Source: Corynebacterium mustelae
GTDB lineage: Bacteria; Actinomycetota; Actinomycetes; Mycobacteriales; Mycobacteriaceae
NCBI RefSeq assembly: GCF_001020985.1
Contig: NZ_CP011542.1
Coordinates: 868,001-932,000 of the forward strand
Length of the DNA: 64,000 nt
Direction of reading: 5' to 3'
This document shows, in pieces, positions 35,800-43,912 of the stretch (position 1 is its first letter; the number at the start of each line of letters is the position of its first letter). The position numbers and the translations under genes were made by a program. The notes below the pieces were generated by a model. It was given only the letters and a program-made list of their open reading frames with translations. It was not told where the DNA came from and did not search any database.

Positions 35800-36045
35800 A
35801 TGCAAAAAGCACCACGCTACCGCTTCCGGCCAGGCGCACTAGACCACATCATGCGATCACGGAACCTCACCACAGACGAACAACTCGCCGCCTGCATCGG
35901 AGTAAACCCAGACGACATCACCCAACTACGCGCCGGGGCAGAAGTCACACCCCGAGTAGCCCTCAAAGTCGCCACCATCCAAGGCGACCCAACCTTCATC
36001 AGCGGATACTTCGACCTCGTCAACGACCCCCTAGTAGCTGCTTGA
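35800..36045 (+). CDS. Cro-like small DNA-binding protein
   Basis: An 81-residue protein with a helix-turn-helix-like arrangement, MRSRNLTTDEQLAACIGVNP then DDITQLRAGAEVTPRVALKV, as in Cro/C1-type proteins. It is the first rightward gene after the operator region. AAAGGAGAA precedes the ATG; longer in-frame starts reach back into the operators and are rejected. Likely role: early switch regulator opposing the repressor. Confidence 0.7.
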   Translation: MQKAPRYRFRPGALDHIMRSRNLTTDEQLAACIGVNPDDITQLRAGAEVTPRVALKVATIQGDPTFISGYFDLVNDPLVAA

Positions 36046-36097
36046 GACAAGCGCCCACCACAACCACCATCAATTCCTCATACCAGGGAAATAACCA

Positions 36098-36280
36098 ATG
36101 ACAACCGAAATGCCCCCATGGCTGACGGTAACCGCAGCCGCTGACTACATGGGCTGCTCCAAAGAAACCGTCCGACGCCTCATCAACGAAAGAAAACTCG
36201 TGGCCACCTACTTCACGCCACGCACACTCCGAGTAAGCCGCGAATCCATAGACAATCTCGCCGCAAAAAACACCGCATAG
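36098..36280 (+). CDS. Excisionase-like helix-turn-helix protein
   Basis: A 60-residue protein with the winged-helix excisionase pattern: WLTVTAAADYMGCSKETVRR then LINERKLVATYFTPRTLRVS and RESIDNL. It may assist integrase in excision or act as a regulator. It lies just after the Cro-like gene in the early operon. Confidence 0.75.
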   Translation: MTTEMPPWLTVTAAADYMGCSKETVRRLINERKLVATYFTPRTLRVSRESIDNLAAKNTA

Positions 36281-36293
36281 AAAGCAACTGACC

Positions 36294-36518
36294 ATGACCC
36301 TCCTACTCACAATCGCACTGCTCCTCATAACAATCTTCCTCGCCGCGTGGGTGGCCGATGCCGACCGCAAAGCAGAACAAGCCCTCGACTACATCAACGA
36401 GCTAGAACTCCAACTCATCCGACAAGAAGCCCGAACCCATGGAACCCCTAACCGCCTTCATCGTTCTATGCACCCTAGTCAACGTGTTGTTACTGACCGT
36501 CATTATCCGACTGCGTAA
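36294..36518 (+). CDS. Small membrane-anchored phage protein
   Basis: A 74-residue protein with one N-terminal hydrophobic helix (LLLTIALLLITIFLAAWV) and a charged, coiled-coil-like stretch (DRKAEQALDYINELELQLIR). No family recognised. Its 3' part overlaps the next small gene in another frame. Confidence 0.55.
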   Translation: MTLLLTIALLLITIFLAAWVADADRKAEQALDYINELELQLIRQEARTHGTPNRLHRSMHPSQRVVTDRHYPTA

Positions 36519-36567
36519 ACACGCGAAAAAGCATTTAGCGCAATTAATGCCGGAGCGCCAGCGGTAA
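36439..36567 (+). CDS. Very small membrane protein overlapping the previous gene
   Basis: A 42-residue frame starting at ATG 36439 inside the preceding gene and running past its end. It has a clear hydrophobic helix (LTAFIVLCTLVNVLLLTVII) followed by a basic tail (RLRKHAKKHLAQ), typical of a single-pass protein. The overlap of 80 bases and the pairing of two small membrane proteins recall lysis or exclusion pairs, but location in the early region argues against holin function. AGAAGC before the start is a weak ribosome-binding site. Confidence 0.45.
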   Translation: MEPLTAFIVLCTLVNVLLLTVIIRLRKHAKKHLAQLMPERQR

Positions 36568-36569
36568 AC

Positions 36570-36629
36570 CCTGGTGCGGCCTGCCCCGGCCGGGAACACA
36601 CATGCGTGGGGTTCGACTCCCCACCCAGG
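36570..36629 (+). ncRNA. Truncated tRNA-like element
   Basis: A 60-base element: CCTGG (36570-36574) pairs with CCAGG (36625-36629); inside are a hairpin CGGCC-TGCCCC-GGCCG (36577-36592) and a canonical T-arm TGGGG-TTCGACT-CCCCA (36607-36623). It lacks a normal seven-base acceptor stem and one of the D and anticodon arms, so it is not a working tRNA. It starts three bases after the previous stop codon. The DNA from 36630 to 36844 holds no clear gene. Confidence 0.5.
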
Positions 36630-36844
36630 CACACAGCCCCCAAGAACCACCCCACAGTAAAACGTCTGGGCGGAACTCGGGTGGGCGCGCTTTTTGAAAA
36701 CTCGATAGTGAAACGCCCCTCAAAGGAAAAATACTGGCGGGAGAGCGCACCACGTGAGTGCGCCACGACCCCGCAAGCCCACCACCGTACTGGGCAGGAA
36801 CCCCGCAGTGGCACGCGGGAGGCAAAACAAGGGGGGCAGTACAA

Positions 36845-37081
36845 ATGAAGAACCTTCACGGCCAAGGTACGGAAAACAGATTGGCCGAAAAAGGGCATGT
36901 GCATTTTCCAGTTATGCAACCCCCGGGTGCAACCCCTGGGCATGCCACGAGGCCACCCGGGTGTGACGCCCCGCCGGAACAGTCACCAGCGGGGTACAAG
37001 CGCCGCCATGAACCCCAGCTCTCGAACAGGGGGAGCGGAACCGCTGCACCCGGGCAGCCCCACCACACACCAAAAAAATAG
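36845..37081 (+). CDS. Possible small basic protein
   Basis: A 78-residue frame rich in proline, glycine and histidine (MQPPGATPGHATRPPGCDAP). A purine-rich AAGGGGGG lies eight bases before the ATG, which is the main support. Composition is unlike the neighbouring proteins and the frame lies in a G/C-rich region full of small inverted repeats, so it may be non-coding. Confidence 0.3.
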   Translation: MKNLHGQGTENRLAEKGHVHFPVMQPPGATPGHATRPPGCDAPPEQSPAGYKRRHEPQLSNRGSGTAAPGQPHHTPKK

Positions 37082-37090
37082 GGAAACACC

Positions 37091-37582
37091 ATGAACGACT
37101 ACCTCATTCACCAACTAGTGTGTGACCTGCCCGAATACATTCGGGACGCCGCAAAAAGCAACGGTTACACACTAGCTGAAACCAACTCGCCCCCACGGTG
37201 GGACGAGGCACAGCAACAGCAAGACCTACTGATCACCATCGCCAGCCGGAACATCCAGGCACGCGACCAACTCATACGAAACCTAGGGCACGCACTCGAC
37301 GCCGCGAACCGTGAACGTCTAAACGAACAATCCCGCGCCCAAGGACTCAAGGAAAAGGTCAATAACCAAAAAGACTCGCTTTCAAAGATTATCGAGGAGC
37401 GCAAGACGCTCCAGATCGAAATAAAGAATCTAGGGCGGAAGCTCACGGTGTGGCACCAACGCCAAGCCAAAGCACAAAAAGCCCTCTATGAGCTCCGGGG
37501 AAAACACCCCGAGGTGGATTACACCGACCTTGCCGATGCGCTTAGTCTCACCCTCGAAGAACAGGGGGAGGTGGGGGAGTGA
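37091..37582 (+). CDS. Coiled-coil phage early protein
   Basis: A 163-residue unrecognised protein. Residues 50-140 have strong coiled-coil character, for example LDAANRERLNEQSRAQGLKE and SLSKIIEERKTLQIEIKNLG. The ATG follows AGGGAAA. Stop and next start overlap (GTGAG), so translation is coupled with the following gene. Confidence 0.6.
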   Translation: MNDYLIHQLVCDLPEYIRDAAKSNGYTLAETNSPPRWDEAQQQQDLLITIASRNIQARDQLIRNLGHALDAANRERLNEQSRAQGLKEKVNNQKDSLSKIIEERKTLQIEIKNLGRKLTVWHQRQAKAQKALYELRGKHPEVDYTDLADALSLTLEEQGEVGE

Positions 37583-37962
37583 GTACGAAACCCAACCCCC
37601 TCGACCTGCTAGCAAAAGCCAGTAGGTGCATCGCAATGGCTAGAACACTCTCGGGGTTCACCGCGAAAAACCACGAGGAACTCAACCAAGCAGAACGCTC
37701 CCTCACCCGGGTTCAGCAACGCATATTAGCTGAGAAACAACCCCCGGCTAAACACCAGCCACACCCCACACAGGTGCAGCTGATGCACACCGAACGCGCC
37801 CTTATCCTCCGCGAAAAGCAAATGGAACTGGCCGCAATCGCCGCTAAATGGGTCGCGCCACAGCGAACCATCTCGGCCATGCAGGATGCGATTGATGCAC
37901 TGACCCTGGAGATCAACCGGATACACCAGCTGCAGAAAATCCCCAGTAGGGAGACAACATGA
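37579..37962 (+). CDS. Hypothetical phage early protein
   Basis: A 127-residue helical protein starting with GTG inside the previous stop region. It contains LNQAERSLTRVQQRILAEKQ and LTLEINRIHQLQKI, suggesting coiled coils like its neighbour. No family recognised; the two may form a complex. Its stop overlaps the next start as ATGA. Confidence 0.6.
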   Translation: MSTKPNPLDLLAKASRCIAMARTLSGFTAKNHEELNQAERSLTRVQQRILAEKQPPAKHQPHPTQVQLMHTERALILREKQMELAAIAAKWVAPQRTISAMQDAIDALTLEINRIHQLQKIPSRETT

Positions 37963-38246
37963 CACCAATCCCGCCCTGCTACGAGGTCGTGAATCTCGAC
38001 CTACCAACACGGGACGCAGACTTTCATACACGTATCCGCTTCGCGGAAACCGCCAGAGCCCATGAGGCTACCCACCTCCTCACCATCACCGGTGAGGTAC
38101 GCACCTGGTTGCGCTTCGGCTGCAACCAATCTTTGCCCGTGCGGGAGCCAGGGCAAAAGCACATCGAACTGATCCCCTACACAAACATTTTCGCGCTGCT
38201 ACGCCGACGTCGGAATAACACCGACACCGGCACGGCCGCAGCCTAA
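37959..38246 (+). CDS. Hypothetical phage early protein
   Basis: A 95-residue protein without recognised motifs, containing RFAETARAHEATHLLTITGE and an arginine-rich stretch near the end (LLRRRRNNTD). Its ATG overlaps the upstream stop codon, which supports translation. Confidence 0.55.
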   Translation: MTPIPPCYEVVNLDLPTRDADFHTRIRFAETARAHEATHLLTITGEVRTWLRFGCNQSLPVREPGQKHIELIPYTNIFALLRRRRNNTDTGTAAA

Positions 38247-38266
38247 CCCCTGAAAGGACAAACCCC

Positions 38267-38647
38267 ATGGATCTAACCACCCGACTGCTGGAGATCGCAC
38301 AGAACTACCTCACAAATGATCTCGACCCGATGACCATCGCCGAGATGCAGGAATCCGGAACCCTGCCAGACGTCGACCCGGAGGTTATCGAGGAAGCAAT
38401 CAAACAACTTGACCTCGTGAAACTACACCAATCCACGCTGCTGCCAGAGGGCACGGAAACCCGAGTCGAGCCACTCGCAGACTCCATACGCGCCATTGCC
38501 GAGCATTGCTTCAGGAGCGTAGACATCGACAACCCGGTAGAAACCGCAACCCTGAAAATCAACATCCGGCTCGAATTGGAGGACAACGGAGAGTTCATAG
38601 AGTGCGATGCCCAAACCGATATCACCAAGTTTTTTAAGGAGGACTAG
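38267..38647 (+). CDS. Hypothetical phage early protein
   Basis: A 126-residue acidic protein with no recognised motif; it includes DPMTIAEMQESGTLPDVDPE and a beta-rich C-terminal part (TLKINIRLELEDNGEFIECD). GAAAGGAC precedes the ATG. Only two bases separate it from the next start. Confidence 0.55.
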   Translation: MDLTTRLLEIAQNYLTNDLDPMTIAEMQESGTLPDVDPEVIEEAIKQLDLVKLHQSTLLPEGTETRVEPLADSIRAIAEHCFRSVDIDNPVETATLKINIRLELEDNGEFIECDAQTDITKFFKED

Positions 38648-38649
38648 CC

Positions 38650-39141
38650 ATGACACCCACCACGCAGATACAAGATTTCCTCAACGCCGCCGCCAGGGTC
38701 AAAGCTGGGCTCACGGATATGTATATAGCACTAGGCGCTATCGAGACGGTCGCCCTCGACTGGGCGGAAGCGTCCGGAAACCTGGGGGAGTACAACACCC
38801 CACCAGCCCCGGAACCTGTGGTGACACAGGCACCTGAACCCACCCAAACAACCGTGCCGGCTCAACCAGACCCGACACCCGAAAACACGCCACAGCCAGC
38901 ACAAACAACCCTGCCGGCCGACGTGCCGGCCGAAGTCGAAAAACCCACGCCGGAACCCACACCCACAGCACCAGAGCTGACCTTCGAGGACGTAAGAACA
39001 CGGCTCGTCGACATAGCCAAACAAGGCCACGCCGACGCGGTGAAAAACATGCTCACCAACCTAGGCGTCAGCAAACTATCCGACATCCCACCAGAACGCT
39101 ACCCCGAAGTCATGGCACTAGCAGACGGGATCATCCAATGA
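38650..39141 (+). CDS. Hypothetical phage protein with Pro/Thr-rich linker
   Basis: A 163-residue protein in three parts: an N-terminal helix region, a Pro/Thr/Glu-rich linker (about residues 48-112, repeats such as PAQPDPTPENTPQPAQTT), and a C-terminal helical domain LTFEDVRTRLVDIAKQGHAD with LGVSKLSDIPPERYPEVMAL. That end resembles the C-terminal segment seen in some phage ssDNA-binding and recombination accessory proteins. AAGGAGG precedes the start; the stop overlaps the next start. Confidence 0.55.
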   Translation: MTPTTQIQDFLNAAARVKAGLTDMYIALGAIETVALDWAEASGNLGEYNTPPAPEPVVTQAPEPTQTTVPAQPDPTPENTPQPAQTTLPADVPAEVEKPTPEPTPTAPELTFEDVRTRLVDIAKQGHADAVKNMLTNLGVSKLSDIPPERYPEVMALADGIIQ

Positions 39142-40298
39142 CCGAAACACACCACGCAGACCGAGACCACGCCGTACTATCCGCATCCGGATCACACCGC
39201 TGGCTCAACTGCACCCCATCGGCAACCATCGAAGCCGAACTACCCGACACCACAACAACCGCCGCAGAGGAAGGAACCGCCGCCCACGAACTAGCCGAAC
39301 ACAAACTAAAAAAGAAACTCAAACTCCTCAAACCCCGCACCCGGAAACCAAAATCCGAATACGACAGTGCGGAAATGGACCAACACACCGACGACTACGT
39401 CACCTACGTCCTAGAGGCCTACAAAGAAGCCAAGAAACTCAGCACAGATGCTGAAATAATCTTGGAGCACAAAGTCGACTTCTCCCATCTCGTGCCCGAC
39501 GGGTTCGGGACCGCCGACTGCATCATCATCGCCGACGGAACCCTCACCCTCATCGACCTGAAATACGGGAAAGGCGTACTCGTCGACGCGTGGGAAAACC
39601 CCCAGCTGAAAATATACGCCCTAGGGGCACTCAACGACCTCGGCATGCTCTACGACGTCGAACGCGTCAAAATGGTGATTTTCCAACCGCGCCGGGAAAA
39701 CATATCGGTTTTCGAGCAAACCGTGGAGCAGCTGAACACCTGGGCGCAGGAAACCCTCGTACCCCAAGCCCAACTAGCCGTAAACGGCGACGGGGAATTC
39801 AAAGCAGGCGAGTGGTGCACCTTCTGCAAAATCCGAACCACCTGCCGGGCTAGGGCGGAAAACGCCCTAAAGCTAGCAAAGCTGGAGTTCAAAGACCCTC
39901 CGGAGCTCACCGATGAGGAGATAGCCGATGCGCTGAAGATCATCCCTGATCTGAAACGCTACGCCGAAGCGCTTCTCAACTACGCGACGGAAAAGGCCAT
40001 GCAGGGCCATAACTGGCCGGGCTTCAAAGTGGTCGAGGGTCGAAGCATACGAAAGTACACCGACGAGCAGGCAGTCATCAGCGCCTGCGAAGAGGCTGGG
40101 TTCACCGACATTTTCCAAAAGAAGCTTCTCACCATCACGGCGATGCAGAAGAAGCTCGGCAAGAAGCAGTTCGAGGAGCTTCTCGGTGATCTGGTGCATA
40201 AACCGGCGGGTAAGCCCGCCCTGGTGGAGGCTAGCGACCCGAGGCCGCCACTTCATATCCCTACAGCTGCGGAAGAATTCGCAGAATTTCTCAACTAG
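39138..40298 (+). CDS. DUF2800 phage protein, PD-(D/E)XK nuclease-like
   Basis: A 386-residue protein of the DUF2800 family, found next to DUF2815 and a family A polymerase in many phages. It begins with the typical HAVLSASGSHRWLNCTPSA and shows a nuclease core: AHELAEHKL, DFSHLVPDGFGTADCIII and LTLIDLKYGKG, where D and DLK fit the PD-(D/E)XK pattern. Cysteines in WCTFCKIRTTC resemble the iron-sulfur clusters of Cas4/RecB-type nucleases. Likely role: processing DNA ends in phage replication or recombination. Confidence 0.82.
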   Translation: MTETHHADRDHAVLSASGSHRWLNCTPSATIEAELPDTTTTAAEEGTAAHELAEHKLKKKLKLLKPRTRKPKSEYDSAEMDQHTDDYVTYVLEAYKEAKKLSTDAEIILEHKVDFSHLVPDGFGTADCIIIADGTLTLIDLKYGKGVLVDAWENPQLKIYALGALNDLGMLYDVERVKMVIFQPRRENISVFEQTVEQLNTWAQETLVPQAQLAVNGDGEFKAGEWCTFCKIRTTCRARAENALKLAKLEFKDPPELTDEEIADALKIIPDLKRYAEALLNYATEKAMQGHNWPGFKVVEGRSIRKYTDEQAVISACEEAGFTDIFQKKLLTITAMQKKLGKKQFEELLGDLVHKPAGKPALVEASDPRPPLHIPTAAEEFAEFLN

Positions 40299-40310
40299 AA
40301 AGGTACATTC

Positions 40311-40904
40311 ATGTCTGTCAAACTTGTAACCCCTGATGAGGTTCGTTTCTCCTACGCTAACGTGTGGGAACCCCGTTCGATCAACGGCTCCGAGAAGGAA
40401 AAGTATTCCTGCTCGATCCTGATCCCGAAGACGGCTACCCGCACCCTCGCCCTGATCGAGCAGAAGATCAAGGAGGCCCTGGAAGAAGGCAAGGCCAAGT
40501 TCAACGGAAAGATCCCACCAATAGGCTCGCTGAAGCTCCCCCTGCGGGACGGTGACCTGGAGCGCGAAGACGAAGTCTACGCCGGGCACTACTTCATCAA
40601 CGCAAACGCTAATGCGGACTATAAGCCACAGATCCTTGGCCCCGACGGTACCCCCATCATTGACCGCAATGAGTTCTACTCCGGCTGCTACGGTCGCGTA
40701 AGCCTGCAGTTCTACACATTCAACGTTAACGGCAACCGGGGTGTGGCCGCAGGTCTGGGGAACATCATGAAAACCCGCGACGGTGAGAACCTCGGCGGCG
40801 CGGGTGTGCGCGCTGAGGATGAGTTCGCTGAATACATTCAGGCCGCGCCGAGCGTGGTGGCTACGGATGGGTTCGGTAACTCTCTCGGCGGGATGCTCTC
40901 CTAA
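40311..40904 (+). CDS. DUF2815 single-stranded DNA-binding protein
   Basis: A 197-residue protein of the DUF2815 family, related to the phage Enc34-type ssDNA-binding proteins. Recognisable stretches are VRFSYANVWEPRSINGSEKE, YSCSILIPK, LPLRDGDLE and FYSGCYGRVSLQFYTFNVNG. It probably coats replicating DNA and pairs functionally with the polymerase that follows. GAAAGGTAC precedes the ATG. Confidence 0.8.
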   Translation: MSVKLVTPDEVRFSYANVWEPRSINGSEKEKYSCSILIPKTATRTLALIEQKIKEALEEGKAKFNGKIPPIGSLKLPLRDGDLEREDEVYAGHYFINANANADYKPQILGPDGTPIIDRNEFYSGCYGRVSLQFYTFNVNGNRGVAAGLGNIMKTRDGENLGGAGVRAEDEFAEYIQAAPSVVATDGFGNSLGGMLS

Positions 40905-40923
40905 ACCGAGTCCCCGTTAACCG

Positions 40924-40962
40924 CATCAGCCCCAACAGGCCTATCAACTGTTGGGGCTGATG
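40924..40962 (+). promoter_or_regulatory. Perfect 15-base hairpin upstream of the polymerase gene
   Basis: CATCAGCCCCAACAG (40924-40938) and its exact complement (40948-40962) flank a nine-base loop. No T-run follows, so a simple terminator is unlikely; it lies 25 bases before the polymerase start. It could be an RNA-stability or processing element, or partial terminator. Confidence 0.6.
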
Positions 40963-40986
40963 TGTTCGGAAAAAAGGGAAACCACC

Positions 40987-42984
40987 ATGGAACTAGCTAT
41001 AGACATTGAAACCTTCAGCGGAACCCCAATCACACACGGCGTGTACAAATACGCCGCCGACCCAGACTTTACCCTACTGCTGTTCGCCTACAGCATCGAC
41101 AACGGCCCCGTCACCCTCATAGACGTGGCATCAGGTGAGAAAATCCCCCAAGACATCCTCGGGGCGTTAACCTCCCCGATGGTGCACAAGTGGGCATTCA
41201 ACGCCCAATTCGAACGAGTATGCATATCCCGCCACCTACGAGACCACCACGGCCTGAACTTCGACCTCCCACCAAAAGGCTGGCGCTGCTCCGCCGTATG
41301 GTCCAGCGCAATGGGGCTACCAGCCAGCCTCAAAGACGTGGCCAAAGCCCTCGACCTGGACGCCCAAAAACTTGACACGGGTAAAAACCTCATCAAGATG
41401 TTCTGCGAACCCACCAACAAAAAACAACCATGGGAACAGCAAACCGAGCTCTTTGCCGTAGAAAGCGCGCAACGGCGCAAGCCCACTAACCACCCGCAAG
41501 AGTGGGAAGACTTCAAAAAATACAACATCCAAGACGTCGTCGTGGAAAACCAGCTACGGCAACACCTCACCCATCTAGGCGCCCTGCCCGACTGGGTATG
41601 GCACCAATACGAGGTAGACCAGCAGATCAACGACCTTGGTGTACGGATCGACACCACCCTAGCCGAGGCCGCTATCCACATCGACCATGTGCATAAAGAA
41701 GAATGCCTAGACGAAGCCCGGGAACTAACCGGCCTGGAGAATCCGAACAGCCCCTTGCAGGCCCTCGCCTGGTTCCGGGACAACGGTATGGCGCTCCCAG
41801 ACCTGACGAAAAACAGCGTCGAACAGGCTTTACAGTACGCCACCGGCACGGTGAAACGCGTCCTGGAGCTACGGCAAGAGCTGTCCCGGTCGAGTGTGAA
41901 AAAGTACCAAGCGATGCTCAACGGCGTGTGCCCCGACGAGCGCGCCCACGGGTTGCTGCAGTTCTACGGTGCGGGGCGGACAGGCCGGTGGGCGGGAAGG
42001 CAGATCCAGGTGCAGAACCTGCCGCGTAACTATCTGGAAGACCTCGACGATGCTCGGCAAACCGCCCTCATGGGTGATGCGGATCTTATGGGCATGCTGT
42101 ATGGGAGCATTCCGGATACGTTGTCTCAGTTGATTAGGACGGCGTTCATACCCGCCGATGGGATGCGCTTCATTGTTGCTGACTATTCCGCCATCGAAGC
42201 GCGGGTGTTGGCCTGGCTGGCGGGGGAGGAGCATACTTTACAGGCGTTCCAGGACGGCAAAGACTTGTACTGTGTGACCGCGTCCCGCATGTTCGGTGTG
42301 CCCGTGGAGAAACACGGGCCCAACGCCGAACTACGGCAAAAAGGAAAAGTTGCAGTTTTGGCCTGTGGCTACCAGGGTGGTGCTGGGGCGCTCGAAGCAA
42401 TGGGTGCGCTGCGTATGGGGTTGAAACCAGACGAACTGCAGCCCATCGTGGAAGCTTGGCGGTCTGCTAACCCCAACATTGTGAATCTATGGTACCGGGT
42501 GGAGGATGCCGCCAAAGCGGCCATAGCTACCCCCGGGTTTCCTGTTCCCCTGCCCGGGCACGGTCTTACGCTCCAGGTTGTGGAAGACCAGCTGCTCATC
42601 ACACTGCCTAGTGGTAGGAACCTCGTGTACCCACAGCCCCAGATGGGCACCAACCGGTTCGGTAAACCCTCCATCACGTGTATGGGTTTCGACATCAACC
42701 GGCGCTATACCCGCATTGAAACATATGGCGGGAAGCTGGTGGAGAACATCACTCAGGCGGTGGCTAGGGATCTACTGGCGCACGCGCTGACAGTTGTAGC
42801 CGAGGCGAATCTTCGGACGGTTATGCATGTGCATGACGAAATTGTTGTGGAGGCCCCCACGAGTATTCGAGTTGAGACCGTGTGCCGGTTGATGACATCC
42901 AAACCGGAGTGGATTAGCAAGGTACCAAGAAATCTGCCGTTGGATGCTGATGGTTATGAGTGCGATTACTACAAGAAAGACTAG
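40987..42984 (+). CDS. Phage DNA polymerase, family A
   Basis: A 665-residue replicative polymerase. The N-terminal 3'-5' exonuclease domain starts with AIDIETFSG (D-x-E metal site). Polymerase motifs are LLQFYGAGRTGRWAGRQIQ, motif A VADYSAIEARVLAWLAGEE, motif B RQKGKVAVLACGYQGG and motif C VMHVHDEIVVE. It has no 5'-3' exonuclease domain, as usual in phages. ATG 40987 follows a GGGAAA site; an upstream start at 40951 would lie in the hairpin. It forms a replication set with the DUF2815 and VirE-type proteins. Confidence 0.95.
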   Translation: MELAIDIETFSGTPITHGVYKYAADPDFTLLLFAYSIDNGPVTLIDVASGEKIPQDILGALTSPMVHKWAFNAQFERVCISRHLRDHHGLNFDLPPKGWRCSAVWSSAMGLPASLKDVAKALDLDAQKLDTGKNLIKMFCEPTNKKQPWEQQTELFAVESAQRRKPTNHPQEWEDFKKYNIQDVVVENQLRQHLTHLGALPDWVWHQYEVDQQINDLGVRIDTTLAEAAIHIDHVHKEECLDEARELTGLENPNSPLQALAWFRDNGMALPDLTKNSVEQALQYATGTVKRVLELRQELSRSSVKKYQAMLNGVCPDERAHGLLQFYGAGRTGRWAGRQIQVQNLPRNYLEDLDDARQTALMGDADLMGMLYGSIPDTLSQLIRTAFIPADGMRFIVADYSAIEARVLAWLAGEEHTLQAFQDGKDLYCVTASRMFGVPVEKHGPNAELRQKGKVAVLACGYQGGAGALEAMGALRMGLKPDELQPIVEAWRSANPNIVNLWYRVEDAAKAAIATPGFPVPLPGHGLTLQVVEDQLLITLPSGRNLVYPQPQMGTNRFGKPSITCMGFDINRRYTRIETYGGKLVENITQAVARDLLAHALTVVAEANLRTVMHVHDEIVVEAPTSIRVETVCRLMTSKPEWISKVPRNLPLDADGYECDYYKKD

Positions 42985-43018
42985 AAAGACTTGCAGGGTC
43001 TAGAAAAGGTAGAAAACC

Positions 43019-43252
43019 ATGAACGAAAACAAGCTGAAATCGTTAACCGAGGCACTCACTGAACTGGCCTCGGCCGAACGCTACGAAGCAGAACTTATCC
43101 TGAAAGCAGACCCAGACACGGTCATCGCCCAAACCGTCGCAGCAGTGCGCAGGAGCTTCGCACTAGACATAGAAAAGCTACTCACTGAGATGGGCTTTCT
43201 TGACCCGACGACGCCGGAAAAGTGTAGACAATCTGCAGAAGCTGGTACATAA
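43019..43252 (+). CDS. Small phage protein, possibly truncated
   Basis: A 77-residue helical protein (LTEALTELASAERYEAELIL). Its last 70 bases lie opposite the end of the leftward DUF4145 gene. The abrupt C-terminus (DPTTPEKCRQSAEAGT) may have been created when that gene was inserted. AGGTAGAAAA precedes the ATG. No family recognised. Confidence 0.45.
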   Translation: MNENKLKSLTEALTELASAERYEAELILKADPDTVIAQTVAAVRRSFALDIEKLLTEMGFLDPTTPEKCRQSAEAGT

Positions 43253-43844
43253 AATCAATAGCTTTCTCGGCCGTATCCTTATCGATCGACGCGAGGTCAT
43301 GCGTGGCCTTATTTCCCCATACCCTAATGGACTCTACCCACTGATTCCTTTGCCGTGCGGTAATAAACCCCTCATCAACGAGATACTGCAAACACTCATC
43401 GAAATTAGGTGAGAATCCGTTTTCCTTCTTTTCCGAAAGGCCCATTTCCACGGCCATGTGGAAAAGAAGTTTCCGGCACATCAACGTGCTACTGGTGTAG
43501 GCGGAAGCCGCGAAACAATCTAACGCCTCTTCCCAGGCCAATCTAACCTGCGAGCTTAGATGATCTGGAACGTCCTTAGGTCTTGCTTCTGGGACTTTTA
43601 TCGACAGCGAGCCCCCGTAAATTATCCCCCATACTCCCTGGCCGCAAGACAAGCACAATAACCACACGGAACTGGAATAAATCTCGGGGTGACGCCAAGC
43701 CCCTGGCGGGTAGGTTTCTGCCAGCTTCAGCATCCTTTTGGTCCCACAACTGGGGCAATCAGTGCTGACATAACAGTCGCTGTCAGTCTCCGAAAAATCA
43801 CCCGCACGGCCCCTGACAGACCACAAAGTATCTAGAAATCCCAT
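43182..43844 (-). CDS. DUF4145 domain protein in opposite orientation (cargo gene)
   Basis: A 220-residue protein. The N-terminal part has paired cysteines (STDCPSCGTKRM, then LLCLSCGQG), a zinc-ribbon arrangement. The C-terminal part, ALDCFAASAYTSSTLMCRKL then VWGNKATHDLASIDKDTAEK, is the DUF4145 domain with its N-K-A-x-H motif. DUF4145 occurs in phage and defence-associated proteins, some fused to restriction-type enzymes. It is the only leftward gene in the early region and has its own upstream palindrome, typical of a moron or defence cargo. A helix-rich HEPN-like RNase fold is possible but not shown. Confidence 0.7.
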   Translation of the reverse strand: MGFLDTLWSVRGRAGDFSETDSDCYVSTDCPSCGTKRMLKLAETYPPGAWRHPEIYSSSVWLLCLSCGQGVWGIIYGGSLSIKVPEARPKDVPDHLSSQVRLAWEEALDCFAASAYTSSTLMCRKLLFHMAVEMGLSEKKENGFSPNFDECLQYLVDEGFITARQRNQWVESIRVWGNKATHDLASIDKDTAEKAIDFMYQLLQIVYTFPASSGQESPSQ

Positions 43845-43858
43845 GTATCAAATTGTGT

Positions 43859-43870
43859 CGCACTAGTGCG
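43859..43870. promoter_or_regulatory. 12-base perfect palindrome upstream of the DUF4145 gene
   Basis: CGCACTAGTGCG at 43859-43870 is its own complement and lies 15 bases before the leftward ATG. It is well placed to be an operator for the cargo gene. Confidence 0.45.
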
Positions 43871-43912
43871 CACGAAACCAACAAACCACCCCCACACAGA
43901 AAGAAGACTCAA

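Noticed and set aside
36570..36629. Complete functional tRNA
   Set aside because: Only a T-arm, one other hairpin and a five-base closing stem can be formed; no anticodon arm with a normal acceptor stem fits.
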